Part shown: one piece after another, positions 8,056-16,119 of the stretch | Position numbering within the stretch: position 1 is the first letter of the stretch | Layout of the letters: each line of letters opens with the position of its first letter | NCBI RefSeq assembly: GCF_900182815.1 | Contig: NZ_FXUA01000009.1 | Location: forward strand, 1 to 64,000 | DNA length: 64,000 bases | Source: Algoriphagus winogradskyi | Lineage (GTDB): Bacteria > Bacteroidota > Bacteroidia > Cytophagales > Cyclobacteriaceae | Direction of reading: 5' to 3' | Translations under genes and position numbers: made by a program | The notes under the pieces: model-generated | What the model saw: only the letters and a program-made list of their open reading frames with translations | Told to the model about the DNA's origin: nothing | Database searches by the model: none

Positions 8056-8751
8056 TTAGAGAATGCCATCATCGGCGAAGCTAAAGTAGCCACTATCTGT
8101 AAAAATCACATGGTCAAGTACAGGCAAATCTAATTCTCTGCCTACTTTGACCAATCGTTGAGTCAGCCGTTTGTCTTGTTCAGAGGGGCTTAAATTACCA
8201 CTAGGATGATTATGAACTAATATTATTGACTGAGCCAAGTGCTCCAAAGCTATTTTAAAAACGATTTTAGGATCTACAACTGTTCCTGCAGTACCACCTT
8301 GGGACACTAGGTACTTTTTCATCACCTGATTACCTCTATTCAATAGAATCAAATAAAAATACTCAACCTGCTCATCGAGTAACTCTGGGCGCATCAGATC
8401 ATAAATATCCTGCGAGCAGGTAATCTTAGGCTTTACCACAGGTTCTGAATCCTTCCTCCTACGAGCCAATTCCATAGCAGCAATGATTGAGATGGCTTTT
8501 GCCTCCCCTATTCCCTTGAATTTCTTCAAATCCTGGATTGAGAGTTTTGCCAAAGCACGTAGATCATAATTGACATTGCCAAGAATGTGCTTAGAAAGAT
8601 CCACTGCACTCACAGAAGGAGTACCTGATCCAATCAAGATTGCAATAAGTTCGGCGTCGGTAAGCGCAGACCTACCCTTGAGAAGCAGCTTCTCTCTTGG
8701 ACGATCTTCTTCTGCAAGCTGGGAAATTTTGATAGAGGAGTAAGAATCCAT
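8056..8751 (-). CDS. radC: RadC family JAB-domain protein
   Basis: The 231-residue protein has an N-terminal helix-hairpin-helix-like UPF0758 region (GIGEAKAISIIAAMELARR, about residues 80-98) and a C-terminal JAB/MPN metalloprotease-like domain with HNHPSGNLSPSEQD (about residues 181-194). This is the full-length RadC arrangement. The biological role is unsettled: the old DNA-repair assignment has been withdrawn in E. coli. Followed by no obvious partner; rpsT lies upstream on the same strand behind a terminator. Confidence 0.93.
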   Translation of the reverse strand: MDSYSSIKISQLAEEDRPREKLLLKGRSALTDAELIAILIGSGTPSVSAVDLSKHILGNVNYDLRALAKLSIQDLKKFKGIGEAKAISIIAAMELARRRKDSEPVVKPKITCSQDIYDLMRPELLDEQVEYFYLILLNRGNQVMKKYLVSQGGTAGTVVDPKIVFKIALEHLAQSIILVHNHPSGNLSPSEQDKRLTQRLVKVGRELDLPVLDHVIFTDSGYFSFADDGIL

Positions 8752-8804
8752 AGCAATCCATTAAAAAGTGAGCTATGAATTTAATTACTTCAGGGCACAA
8801 AAAA

Positions 8805-8823
8805 AACCCTGACAAGCAGGGTT
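8805..8823 (-). terminator. rpsT intrinsic terminator
   Basis: On the minus strand AACCCTG, CTTGT, CAGGGTT is followed by a run of T. It lies 25 bp downstream of the rpsT stop codon. Confidence 0.85.
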
Positions 8824-8847
8824 TTAGAGAAATAAAATCTTGTAGAA

Positions 8848-9102
8848 TTAACCTAGAGCAGAAACGAACTTGGCCAATCTTGATTTTTTGTTACTTGCGT
8901 TGTTCTTGTGAATCACATTCTTCTTAGCCAACTTGTCCAACATAGAAGATACTTTCTTGTAAAGTTCAGAAGCTTCTACTTTATCGGTAGTTGCTTTCAA
9001 TCTTTTGATGAAAGTTCTAGTTGTTTTAGCCTGATATCTGTTTCTCAAACGCTTAGCTTCGTTAGCACGAATTCTCTTCAGAGCTGATTTGTGATTTGCC
9101 AT
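8848..9102 (-). CDS. rpsT: 30S ribosomal protein S20
   Basis: An 84-residue, very basic protein starting MANHKSALKRIRANEAKRLR, the canonical S20 N-terminus, with a helical Lys-rich body and KNNASNKKSRL near the end. It binds 16S rRNA in the small subunit. It is a single-gene transcript: a strong promoter lies upstream (9154-9185) and a terminator downstream. Confidence 0.98.
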   Translation of the reverse strand: MANHKSALKRIRANEAKRLRNRYQAKTTRTFIKRLKATTDKVEASELYKKVSSMLDKLAKKNVIHKNNASNKKSRLAKFVSALG

Positions 9103-9153
9103 ATCTTAATTATAATTGAATTTCTTTACGTGTCCCTATTCCGAATCGGAGTG

Positions 9154-9185
9154 CAAAGTTATTGTAATTTATTAAATCTGCCAAA
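9154..9185 (-). promoter_or_regulatory. rpsT promoter (Bacteroidota -33/-7 type)
   Basis: On the minus strand TTTG (9182-9185), a 20-bp spacer, then TAACTTTG (9154-9161), an exact match to the Bacteroidota -7 consensus TAnnTTTG. It lies about 50 bp before the rpsT start. Confidence 0.8.
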
Positions 9186-9314
9186 GGAATTTTAAACATT
9201 CCCTATCAAAGCAGTCCTTTTCAAATCCAATAATTTGGCAAAACCATCGTTTACGGGGCAAATATACCGATTATACATTCATTTATCTGCCAAAGATTTT
9301 GATTATTTTTAGGT

Positions 9315-10250
9315 ATGAAATTTTTTCAAGCTCTCATTTTTTCTGTGACTTTGATCTCAGCTACCTTCGCCACTTGGGGATTTTATGCGCATTCTTTAAT
9401 AAATAGACTTGCTGTTTTTTCTCTTCCTGAGGAAATGATCGGCTTCTACAAACCTCATATACAATACATTACCGAGAACGCCGTGAACCCAGACCGCAGA
9501 CGATATGCAGTGGAAGGAGAAGCGGAAAAACACTACATAGATTTGGATTATTATGGAGATTCTGCTTTGCAAATTCTACCAAAATACTGGAACGAAGCGG
9601 TAGAAAAATTCACCGAAGACAGCTTGAGAATGAATGGAATCGGTCCTTGGTCTGCCTATTTCACTTTTCTAAACCTTACCAAAGCTTTCGAAACCAAGAA
9701 CTCGGCTGCTATTCTTCGTCTTTCTGCTGACTTGGGGCATTACATAGGCGATCTGAATGTGCCGCTTCACACCACAGTGAATTACAATGGACAGCTTACG
9801 GATCAAGTAGGAATCCATGGGTTCTGGGAAAGTCGCATTCCTGAGCTTCAGGCAAAAGACTATCCGCTTTGGGTTGGGCAGGCGGAGTATGTTGACAAAC
9901 CGCAATTGGCACTGTGGGATGCTGTAGCAGCTGCACATGCACAAGTTGACAGCGTATTGGCAATAGAAAAAGAATTGACAAAAAGCTTTTCACCTGATCA
10001 AAAATACAGCTACGAAGAACGGAACAACTTAACCGTTCGTGTTTACTCCAGAGAGTTCACCGAAGCCTACGCACTTGCATTGGACAGCCAGATCGAGCGA
10101 CAAATGAAAAAATCCATCAAGATGATAGCTGATTTTTGGTTTACTGCCTGGGTCAATGCCGGGCAACCTGATTTATCGACTTTTTCGAAGGAATCGGGGG
10201 AGGAAGAAGTTATTTTTCCAGATTCAAAGATTAAAGTGAGAGATCATTGA
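9315..10250 (+). CDS. secreted S1/P1 nuclease- or phospholipase C-fold zinc enzyme
   Basis: The 311-residue protein has a signal peptide ending near ATFA; the next residue is Trp (WGFYAHS). A mature N-terminal Trp followed by His is the hallmark of the zinc-dependent phospholipase C/P1 nuclease fold, because the Trp backbone binds zinc. Further ligands are visible: HYIDLDYYGD, ADLGHYIGDLNVPLHTT (HxxxDxxxPLH, about residues 141-153) and GIHGFWESR. Whether the substrate is nucleic acid or phospholipid cannot be told from the sequence. The Asp/Glu-rich tail is unusual. It is exported, so it probably scavenges phosphate or nucleosides. Confidence 0.85.
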   Translation: MKFFQALIFSVTLISATFATWGFYAHSLINRLAVFSLPEEMIGFYKPHIQYITENAVNPDRRRYAVEGEAEKHYIDLDYYGDSALQILPKYWNEAVEKFTEDSLRMNGIGPWSAYFTFLNLTKAFETKNSAAILRLSADLGHYIGDLNVPLHTTVNYNGQLTDQVGIHGFWESRIPELQAKDYPLWVGQAEYVDKPQLALWDAVAAAHAQVDSVLAIEKELTKSFSPDQKYSYEERNNLTVRVYSREFTEAYALALDSQIERQMKKSIKMIADFWFTAWVNAGQPDLSTFSKESGEEEVIFPDSKIKVRDH

Positions 10251-10355
10251 AAGTCAGAAGGATGAAATTAAAAAGCTTAAAGTTTTCGCTAATTAGTATT
10301 TGAAGACTATGAAAATCAGAAAGATGAATTTTGAAATCTAAAAATGTAAACCATC

Positions 10356-10706
10356 ATGGATAAAGACTTGAAGCAAAGAACAAAAGCATTTGCTTTGGAA
10401 ATCATAAAACTTGTTTCAGAACTCCCCAAAAACACAGTTGGGTTTGAACTTGGAAAACAAATTGTCAGATCTGGCACCTCGATAGGAGCAAATTATAGAT
10501 CCTCACAGCGAGGTCGCTCCAGAGCTGAATTCATTTCCAAGTTATCAGTAGTTCAAGAGGAAGCTGATGAAACAATCTTTTGGCTTGAACTGATTTCTGA
10601 ATCAGGAATTTCTCCAGAAGAAAGGATAAAACCACTCTATAAAGAAGCCTGCGAGTTAACAGCGATTTTCACTACAATGGTCATCAATGCCAAGAGAAAC
10701 TCTTAG
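10356..10706 (+). CDS. four-helix-bundle protein (23S rRNA intervening-sequence protein family)
   Basis: A 116-residue, all-helical protein with the family signature IVRSGTSIGANYRSSQRGRS (about residues 46-65) and EEADETIFWLELI. The family was named from ORFs inside 23S rRNA intervening sequences, but most members, like this one, are free-standing and of unknown function. It is flanked on both sides by intergenic DNA rich in short repeated words (10250-10355 and 10707-10775), which suggests an inserted unit. Confidence 0.88.
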   Translation: MDKDLKQRTKAFALEIIKLVSELPKNTVGFELGKQIVRSGTSIGANYRSSQRGRSRAEFISKLSVVQEEADETIFWLELISESGISPEERIKPLYKEACELTAIFTTMVINAKRNS

Positions 10707-10775
10707 CGCTGAATAGCCCAGGTTTTTAGATTTTTCACTTTAGACTTCTGACTTTTATAATTCTGACTTTTAAAT

Positions 10776-12092
10776 CTAAACTTCCACTTCCGACTTCAAA
10801 TACCTCCTAATCGCATTCCCAAGTCTCCTAAACGTATTCTTAAACACTTCCTCATTCTCCTCCAAAAGCGTCACTCGGAAACCTCTCAAATCTGAGCAAA
10901 AAGAGGAAATAGGAACCACGCAAATCTGCTCGGCAGCCAATAAATTATAAACAAAGCGCTTATCCAAAGGCATGTTTTTCTCTTCCAGCCATGAATCCAG
11001 CAAACTTTTTAATTTCTTATCTTCAATCGGTAGAAACTGATCTTCTTTCAATACTCCCTCCTCAAATACGATGGTGTTATAAAACGCTCCTTGAGTAGGA
11101 TTAAATTTGATTCCAGGAATATCCCCCAAGATTTCACTCATCCACTCGCTTCGCTTGCCAATTTGGGCATTTGCTTCTTCCCTGTACTTAAAGTAAGCTG
11201 GATGCTTCATGATTTTTGGGATAGCTAGCTGAGGCAAGATAGTAGAGCAAACCTCTATCATTTTGGCATTTTCCAGCGTCTGGCAAAGCTTGGAGAATTC
11301 CTTAGAAGATTCCCGGTTATAAAATTCCATCCAACCACAGCGTGAACCCGGCCAAGGAAATTCTTTGGAAATCCCTTTCAGTGAAATTGCAGGTCTGTCA
11401 CCGATTACTTCGGCAAGTGGAACAGCTGTAATTCCGTTGTAGGTAATATTCTGATAAATCTCATCGGTGATGAGCAGGAGATTAAACTCCTCAGCTATTT
11501 TCACAAAAGCCTCCAAAACCTCCCTTGGATACACCATCCCTGTTGGATTATCAGGATTGATTATCAAGATTCCAACGATTGATGGATTATAACGGACCTT
11601 TAGATACAGGTCTTCCATATCTGGAAGCCATTGATTATCAGGGTCAAGTTTATAGGTAATTGGTGCAGCATTGGCATGAGCAGCTTCAGCAGAACTATGG
11701 GTACTGTATGCTGGAGATGGACCGATAATTCTTGCCGTAGGGATCAAAAACTGATACAGTTTTGCGATAGCATCACCCAAGCCGTTGAAGAATAAAATAT
11801 CCTCTGCTGTGATTTGGGTGCCCCCTCTTTCATTATTTAGAGTAGCAAGAAATCTCCGGGTTTCCAGCACTCCTTTGGAGTCCGCGTAGCCGTAAGTTTT
11901 ATCCTCTTTCAATAAATCAGCGATAATCTCTTTCATCCAATCAGGCACATGATTGCTCTTTTGAATAGGATCGCCGATGTTTTCCCATGTCATAGAATAG
12001 CCCAAGGCCTCGACCTGACGCGCTTTCTTCACTATACCACGAATCTCATAGGTCAATTCTTCCGCTCCGGATCTTAGGAGTTGCTGTCTCAT
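10776..12092 (-). CDS. PLP-dependent class I/II aminotransferase (AlaA-like)
   Basis: A 438-residue fold-type I aminotransferase. Visible: substrate/cofactor loop YGYADSKGVLETR, NPDNPTGMVYPREVLE (Asn binding PLP O3'), ITDEIYQNITYN (Asp binding the pyridine nitrogen), and SKEFPWPGSRCGW with the Schiff-base Lys and the following Arg. A C-terminal FRVTLLEE carries the expected carboxylate-binding Arg. The length is slightly above usual because of an insert near FLPIEDKKLKSLLDSWLEE. Family relatives transfer amino groups between alanine or aspartate and 2-oxoglutarate; the exact substrate is not decided. A 14-bp palindrome lies about 90 bp upstream. Confidence 0.88.
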   Translation of the reverse strand: MRQQLLRSGAEELTYEIRGIVKKARQVEALGYSMTWENIGDPIQKSNHVPDWMKEIIADLLKEDKTYGYADSKGVLETRRFLATLNNERGGTQITAEDILFFNGLGDAIAKLYQFLIPTARIIGPSPAYSTHSSAEAAHANAAPITYKLDPDNQWLPDMEDLYLKVRYNPSIVGILIINPDNPTGMVYPREVLEAFVKIAEEFNLLLITDEIYQNITYNGITAVPLAEVIGDRPAISLKGISKEFPWPGSRCGWMEFYNRESSKEFSKLCQTLENAKMIEVCSTILPQLAIPKIMKHPAYFKYREEANAQIGKRSEWMSEILGDIPGIKFNPTQGAFYNTIVFEEGVLKEDQFLPIEDKKLKSLLDSWLEEKNMPLDKRFVYNLLAAEQICVVPISSFCSDLRGFRVTLLEENEEVFKNTFRRLGNAIRRYLKSEVEV

Positions 12093-12182
12093 AGGTCTAT
12101 TAGGCTGAATGCAAAATAATTCGGGTGTAAAGAAACAAAAAAGAGGAATGAAAGTATCGCAAAGTGTAGAAATACTTAAATA

Positions 12183-12196
12183 TATGGTCGACCATA
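12183..12196. promoter_or_regulatory. 14-bp perfect palindrome (candidate operator)
   Basis: TATGGTCGACCATA is a perfect 14-bp palindrome about 90 bp upstream of the aminotransferase start. It could bind a dimeric regulator; no regulator gene is adjacent and there is no second copy that I noticed. Confidence 0.3.
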
Positions 12197-12332
12197 AAAA
12201 TCAAAATCAGCATAATTCATTCGCTAACTCTGCAGGAAGACCGCGGAAGGGAGACCGAAGCAGCTTGAATGTATTTTTTTACCGATAACACATTAATTTA
12301 CCCTTTTGATGGGATAAACTATCTATCAAAAA

Positions 12333-12514
12333 TCAAGATCGATTCCTCTCCCTTTGCAAATAAGCATTCAAACAAAAGGTCACAGCTCCTTTTACAAGGA
12401 CCATGGCCATAAGCCAATTTGGAACGGGAAAAAGCACCACAAGCTTCACCAAGGTCAAGAGTATAATTAATACAAAAGGCAAGCCATATAGGCGCTCTAT
12501 AGGCTTTTACTCAT
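12333..12514 (-). pseudogene. small two-helix membrane protein, frameshifted near its start
   Basis: The minus strand encodes a convincing hydrophobic protein: GLPFVLIILLTLVKLVVLF, then PVPNWLMAMVLVKGAVTF and a basic tail ending RERNRS before a TGA at 12333. The only plausible ATG (12514) is out of frame by one base: ATG AGT AAA AGC hits TAG after five codons. One additional A in the four-A run (12505-12508) would restore a 60-residue protein starting MSKKPIERLYG. Alternatives are an upstream non-ATG start such as the TTG in GGC TTG, or a sequencing error. It follows two other tiny membrane genes in the same direction. Confidence 0.6.
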
Positions 12515-12531
12515 CGCTTTAGGTGCATTTT

Positions 12532-12738
12532 TTATAAGACAGGTGGTTTTCCTTTCCTATCCCTATACAATCCACTTACTATTAAAATTCCTTGAGAAAG
12601 GACTATACAGCCCATGGCGATAGCAGAAAAATTGGGATCATCGTCGGGCATAAATCCCTTTCGATAAATTGAAAATCCTCCTAGTCCAAGAGCCATGGCA
12701 ATCAAACCCAGATGTACGAACATAATTCCTCTACTCAT
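12532..12738 (-). CDS. small two-helix membrane protein
   Basis: A 68-residue protein with two hydrophobic segments (about residues 5-22 and 38-56) separated by an acidic loop (MPDDDPNFS), and a basic tail RDRKGKPPVL. It overlaps the end of the upstream small membrane gene by 8 bp, so the two are translationally coupled. No family recognised. Confidence 0.75.
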   Translation of the reverse strand: MSRGIMFVHLGLIAMALGLGGFSIYRKGFMPDDDPNFSAIAMGCIVLSQGILIVSGLYRDRKGKPPVL

Positions 12739-12913
12739 TTTTTTGATTTTTTTTGATCTCCCAGTAAAATATCAACTGGCCGAAAATCAAGCCTAATCCA
12801 GTGACAAGCAGTAGGGCAAACGCTGTCCATTCTGATTTTTGAAAAGAGCTTATCAGCCCAATCGAAACCAGCACCAAAAAGAAACTTATAAAGACCAAAG
12901 GAATTTTTGCCAT
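12731..12913 (-). CDS. small two-helix membrane protein
   Basis: A 60-residue protein with two hydrophobic segments (about residues 4-22 and 30-50) and a Lys/Asn-rich cytoplasmic-type tail (EIKKNQKNE). It is the first of three consecutive tiny membrane genes on this strand. No family recognised; the operon may encode a small membrane complex, which is inference. Confidence 0.75.
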   Translation of the reverse strand: MAKIPLVFISFFLVLVSIGLISSFQKSEWTAFALLLVTGLGLIFGQLIFYWEIKKNQKNE

Positions 12914-13099
12914 AACTTTAAATTATAAATTTTTCTTCAAAAACTTAGTTTTAGCGACACATATACTGTTACTAATTTACTTTTAGAAATTACACTCTAG
13001 GGCAAAAAACCTAAATTAACCCATCGATATAAAATCGAAGTTCATAACTTCAATTTTGTATTATCATTGCCACTTTCAGTATAAGAAGAAATCCTTGAA

Positions 13100-14521
13100 A
13101 TGAAAAATATTTTCACATCCATTTTCCTTTTAGTACTTGTACTTAGGCCAATAATTTGCCAAGCCACAATTGACTCACTTTCTAACCCTGCCAAGGCAAC
13201 ACATTACAATTTGGTTTTGATTGTAGCTGATGATTTAGGCTATGGAGATTTAGGTTTCACAGGTAGCACTCAGATCAAAACACCTCATATCGATCAACTT
13301 GCAGCCGATGGAGTCACCTTTACTCAAGGCTACGTTTCTTCGGCAGTTTGCAGCCCTTCCAGAGCAGGATTTATCACTGGAATCAATCAAGTTGAGTTTG
13401 GGCACGACAATAATCTAGGGGGAGTTGAACCTGGATTTGACCCTGAATACAACGGGCTTCCGCTCACCCAACAAACCTTAGCCGATCACCTGAACAAACT
13501 TGGCTATGTGAATGGCTTAATTGGAAAATGGCACTTGGGAAAAGAGGCGAAGTTCCATCCTTTGAAGAGAGGTTTCGATGAATTCTGGGGATATACTGGC
13601 GGTGGACACGATTATTTTGAATCCCTGCCTGATGGAAAGGGATACAAAGAACCTTTGGAAAGCAATTTCAAAACTCCAGACCCAATCACCTATATAACAG
13701 ATGATGTGGGCAACGAGAGTGTGGATTTTATCACTCGACATAAGGACAAACCGTTTTTTCTCTTTGCCGCATTCAATGCTCCACATACACCCATGCAGGC
13801 ATTGGAAGAAGACTTGGCATTGTATCAACACATTGAAGATAAAAAGCGCCGCACTTATGCTGCAATGGTGCATAGATTGGATTTGAATGTAGGGAAAATC
13901 ATGAAATCACTCAAAGATCAAGGCCTGAAGGAAAACACCTTGGTGGTATTCTTCAGCGATAATGGCGGACCAACGGATAGCAATGCTTCGATCAATGCGC
14001 CTTATAGAGGACAAAAAGGAATTTTATTGGAAGGCGGAATCCACGTTCCTTTTGTCATGAATTTACCTGGCTTGCTGCCAAAAAACATGGTTTACCAAGA
14101 GCAAGTGACTTCTCTTGATATTGTCCCTACATTTCTTGCTTTAGCTGGAGACAAAGATACCGATAGGAATATGTTTTCCGGAGTTGATTTAATTCCTCAC
14201 CTAACAGGAAAAACTGCTCCACTTGCCAATCGGGAGATGACTTGGAAATTCACAATCAGCCGAGCTATTCGGGAAGGCGACTGGAAACTGGTAAGTATTC
14301 CAGACAGGATGCCGATGCTTTACAATCTGTCTGATGACCCATCCGAACAAAACGATTTGGCATTGAAGAACCTCGACAAGACTGCTTACTTATTAAAAAA
14401 ACTTGGGGTGTGGGATGTAAATCTACCTCATCCTGTATTCTTGGAAGGAGCCGTTTGGAAAAAGCGACAGTTGGGATTGTATGATCATAACTACCAGGTG
14501 ACTCAGCCGAAAACAAAATAG
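13100..14521 (+). CDS. exported sulfatase (formylglycine type, family S1)
   Basis: A 473-residue arylsulfatase-like protein with an N-terminal signal peptide. Metal-binding start LVLIVADDLGYGDLGF; catalytic motif CSPSRAGFITG with Cys84, the residue that a formylglycine-generating enzyme must oxidise; GKWHLG (Lys/His ligands), and FFSDNGGP for the late metal-binding Asp-Asn. Substrate is not predictable from this; marine Bacteroidota use such enzymes on sulfated algal polysaccharides. No SusC/SusD pair is adjacent, and no FGE gene is in the window. Confidence 0.92.
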   Translation: MKNIFTSIFLLVLVLRPIICQATIDSLSNPAKATHYNLVLIVADDLGYGDLGFTGSTQIKTPHIDQLAADGVTFTQGYVSSAVCSPSRAGFITGINQVEFGHDNNLGGVEPGFDPEYNGLPLTQQTLADHLNKLGYVNGLIGKWHLGKEAKFHPLKRGFDEFWGYTGGGHDYFESLPDGKGYKEPLESNFKTPDPITYITDDVGNESVDFITRHKDKPFFLFAAFNAPHTPMQALEEDLALYQHIEDKKRRTYAAMVHRLDLNVGKIMKSLKDQGLKENTLVVFFSDNGGPTDSNASINAPYRGQKGILLEGGIHVPFVMNLPGLLPKNMVYQEQVTSLDIVPTFLALAGDKDTDRNMFSGVDLIPHLTGKTAPLANREMTWKFTISRAIREGDWKLVSIPDRMPMLYNLSDDPSEQNDLALKNLDKTAYLLKKLGVWDVNLPHPVFLEGAVWKKRQLGLYDHNYQVTQPKTK

Positions 14522-14678
14522 ACCCAGAATCAAAAATGGAGACTGGGCCTTTCATCTTTGAAGTATAAATAATTGCATCTAAGTCAACCAATAACCTTTT
14601 CTTTTGCGTAAAGGGGTTATCCTAGTTTCCCTTAGGTTTTAAATTCTCTGGCAAATCATCTTATAATTCCTCTTTCTA

Positions 14679-15893
14679 TTGCTTCGTATTATAATCCTCC
14701 TAGTCTTTGTTTTCCTCATCGACTGGTATTCCTATCAAGCATTCTCGACAATATTCCCTGAGCAAAACTGGATTAAGATCGGCTTTTGGATCTTCTCTAT
14801 TTCAGTTTACGTTTTTGTCGCTTACGGTTTTCTGACCTTCAGCCGTAGTAGCCCCACTCCCAACTTTGGTAGAGTAATTTCCTTGCTTGTGCTGTCGCTG
14901 ATTCCAAAGTTGATCATTCTGGCATTTCTATTTGGAGAAGATCTCGTCCGCTTTTTAAGCGGAACCTATCAATCCCTTACCGGCAACCGTGAAGGTGATT
15001 TTCTAGCTGATCGCAGAAAATTCATCAGTCAAACTGCATTGGTTCTTTCTGCAATTCCTTTTTTAGGAATATTGCATGGCGTATTAATAGGCAAATACAG
15101 ATACCGTGTAGTAAACCATACCCTGGAATTTGACGACCTACCTGAGGAGTTTGATGGCTTTACGATTACTCAGATTTCAGATATACACTCTGGAAGTTTT
15201 GACAATAAAAAGAAGCTGGAATATGGAGTTGAGCTAATAAATGAGCAAGGGTCAGATGTCATCCTATTTACTGGAGATCTGGTGAACAACCAAGCAACAG
15301 AAATGGAACCTTGGATTGATACTTTCAAAAAGCTGAGGGCACCTATGGGTATTTACTCCATCTTGGGAAATCATGACTATGGAGATTACGTTTCCTGGCC
15401 AAGCAAGGAGGCCAAAGCGGCAAATATGCTGCGTCTGTATGAAATCCAAAAAGAATTGGGTTTTACCCTCTTGAGAAATGAAAATATCAAGCTTGAACGA
15501 GGAAGCGCAAGCATAGACCTGATTGGCATAGAGAATTGGGGAAAGGGATTTGGGCAATATGGAGACCTGAAGAAAGCTACAGCAAACCTCAGCGACCAAA
15601 GCTTTAAAATTCTGATGAGCCACGACCCCTCCCATTTTGATGAGCAGGTGAAAAATTTCTCCCAATTTATCCACCTCACCTTGAGTGGACATACCCACGG
15701 AATGCAGTTTGGAATCGAGATCCCCGGTTTTATCAAATGGAGTCCAGCTTCTCTTCGCTACCCGAAATGGGCTGGACTGTACGAGGAACTGGGCCGACAA
15801 TTACATGTCAACCGTGGATTTGGATTTTTAGCCTTTCCGGGGAGGGTCGGGATATGGCCAGAGATTACAGTTTTGGAGTTGAAGAGGAAATAA
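14679..15893 (+). CDS. membrane-anchored metallophosphoesterase
   Basis: A 404-residue protein with several N-terminal membrane helices (about residues 1-130) and a calcineurin-like phosphoesterase domain. Metal motifs appear in order: QISDIHSGS (DxH), LFTGDLVNN (GDxxx), YSILGNHDYGD (GNHD), LMSHDP and LSGHTHGMQFG (GHxH). The first codon of the frame is TTG at 14679; no ATG lies near, so TTG is the likely start. This layout matches YkuE-like membrane phosphoesterases of unsettled substrate (UDP-sugar or lipid pyrophosphate enzymes are relatives). Confidence 0.88.
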   Translation: MLRIIILLVFVFLIDWYSYQAFSTIFPEQNWIKIGFWIFSISVYVFVAYGFLTFSRSSPTPNFGRVISLLVLSLIPKLIILAFLFGEDLVRFLSGTYQSLTGNREGDFLADRRKFISQTALVLSAIPFLGILHGVLIGKYRYRVVNHTLEFDDLPEEFDGFTITQISDIHSGSFDNKKKLEYGVELINEQGSDVILFTGDLVNNQATEMEPWIDTFKKLRAPMGIYSILGNHDYGDYVSWPSKEAKAANMLRLYEIQKELGFTLLRNENIKLERGSASIDLIGIENWGKGFGQYGDLKKATANLSDQSFKILMSHDPSHFDEQVKNFSQFIHLTLSGHTHGMQFGIEIPGFIKWSPASLRYPKWAGLYEELGRQLHVNRGFGFLAFPGRVGIWPEITVLELKRK

Positions 15894-16034
15894 AAGAGCT
15901 AAAAGGATAGATAAAAACCAGCTCATTCAACTAAACCTATAAAAATAAAAACCTCCTCCAAGCCTGATTATCAAGATTGAAAGAGGTTCTAAGATTTAAT
16001 AGAAAAACTTCCAGAATATAACCCATCGAAGAGA

Positions 16035-16059
16035 CCCTTCGACTTCGCTCAGGGTGACA
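16035..16059 (+). repeat. dispersed repeat CCCTTCGACTTCGCTCAGGG
   Basis: Reads CCCTTCGACTTCGCTCAGGG followed by TGACA, an imperfect hairpin. This word is a widespread intergenic repeat across many unrelated bacterial phyla (from memory, not checked). It lies downstream of ettA, which ends at 16120 on the minus strand. Confidence 0.6.
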
Positions 16060-16119
16060 CCCCAAAGGTTATTAACCTAGGAAATAGCTTTTCAGCTTTT
16101 TAACTTTAGCTTTCAGACT

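Noticed and set aside
15264..15800. 178-codon minus-strand ORF inside the metallophosphoesterase gene
   Set aside because: Shadow of a gene whose metal-binding motifs are all in the plus-strand frame.
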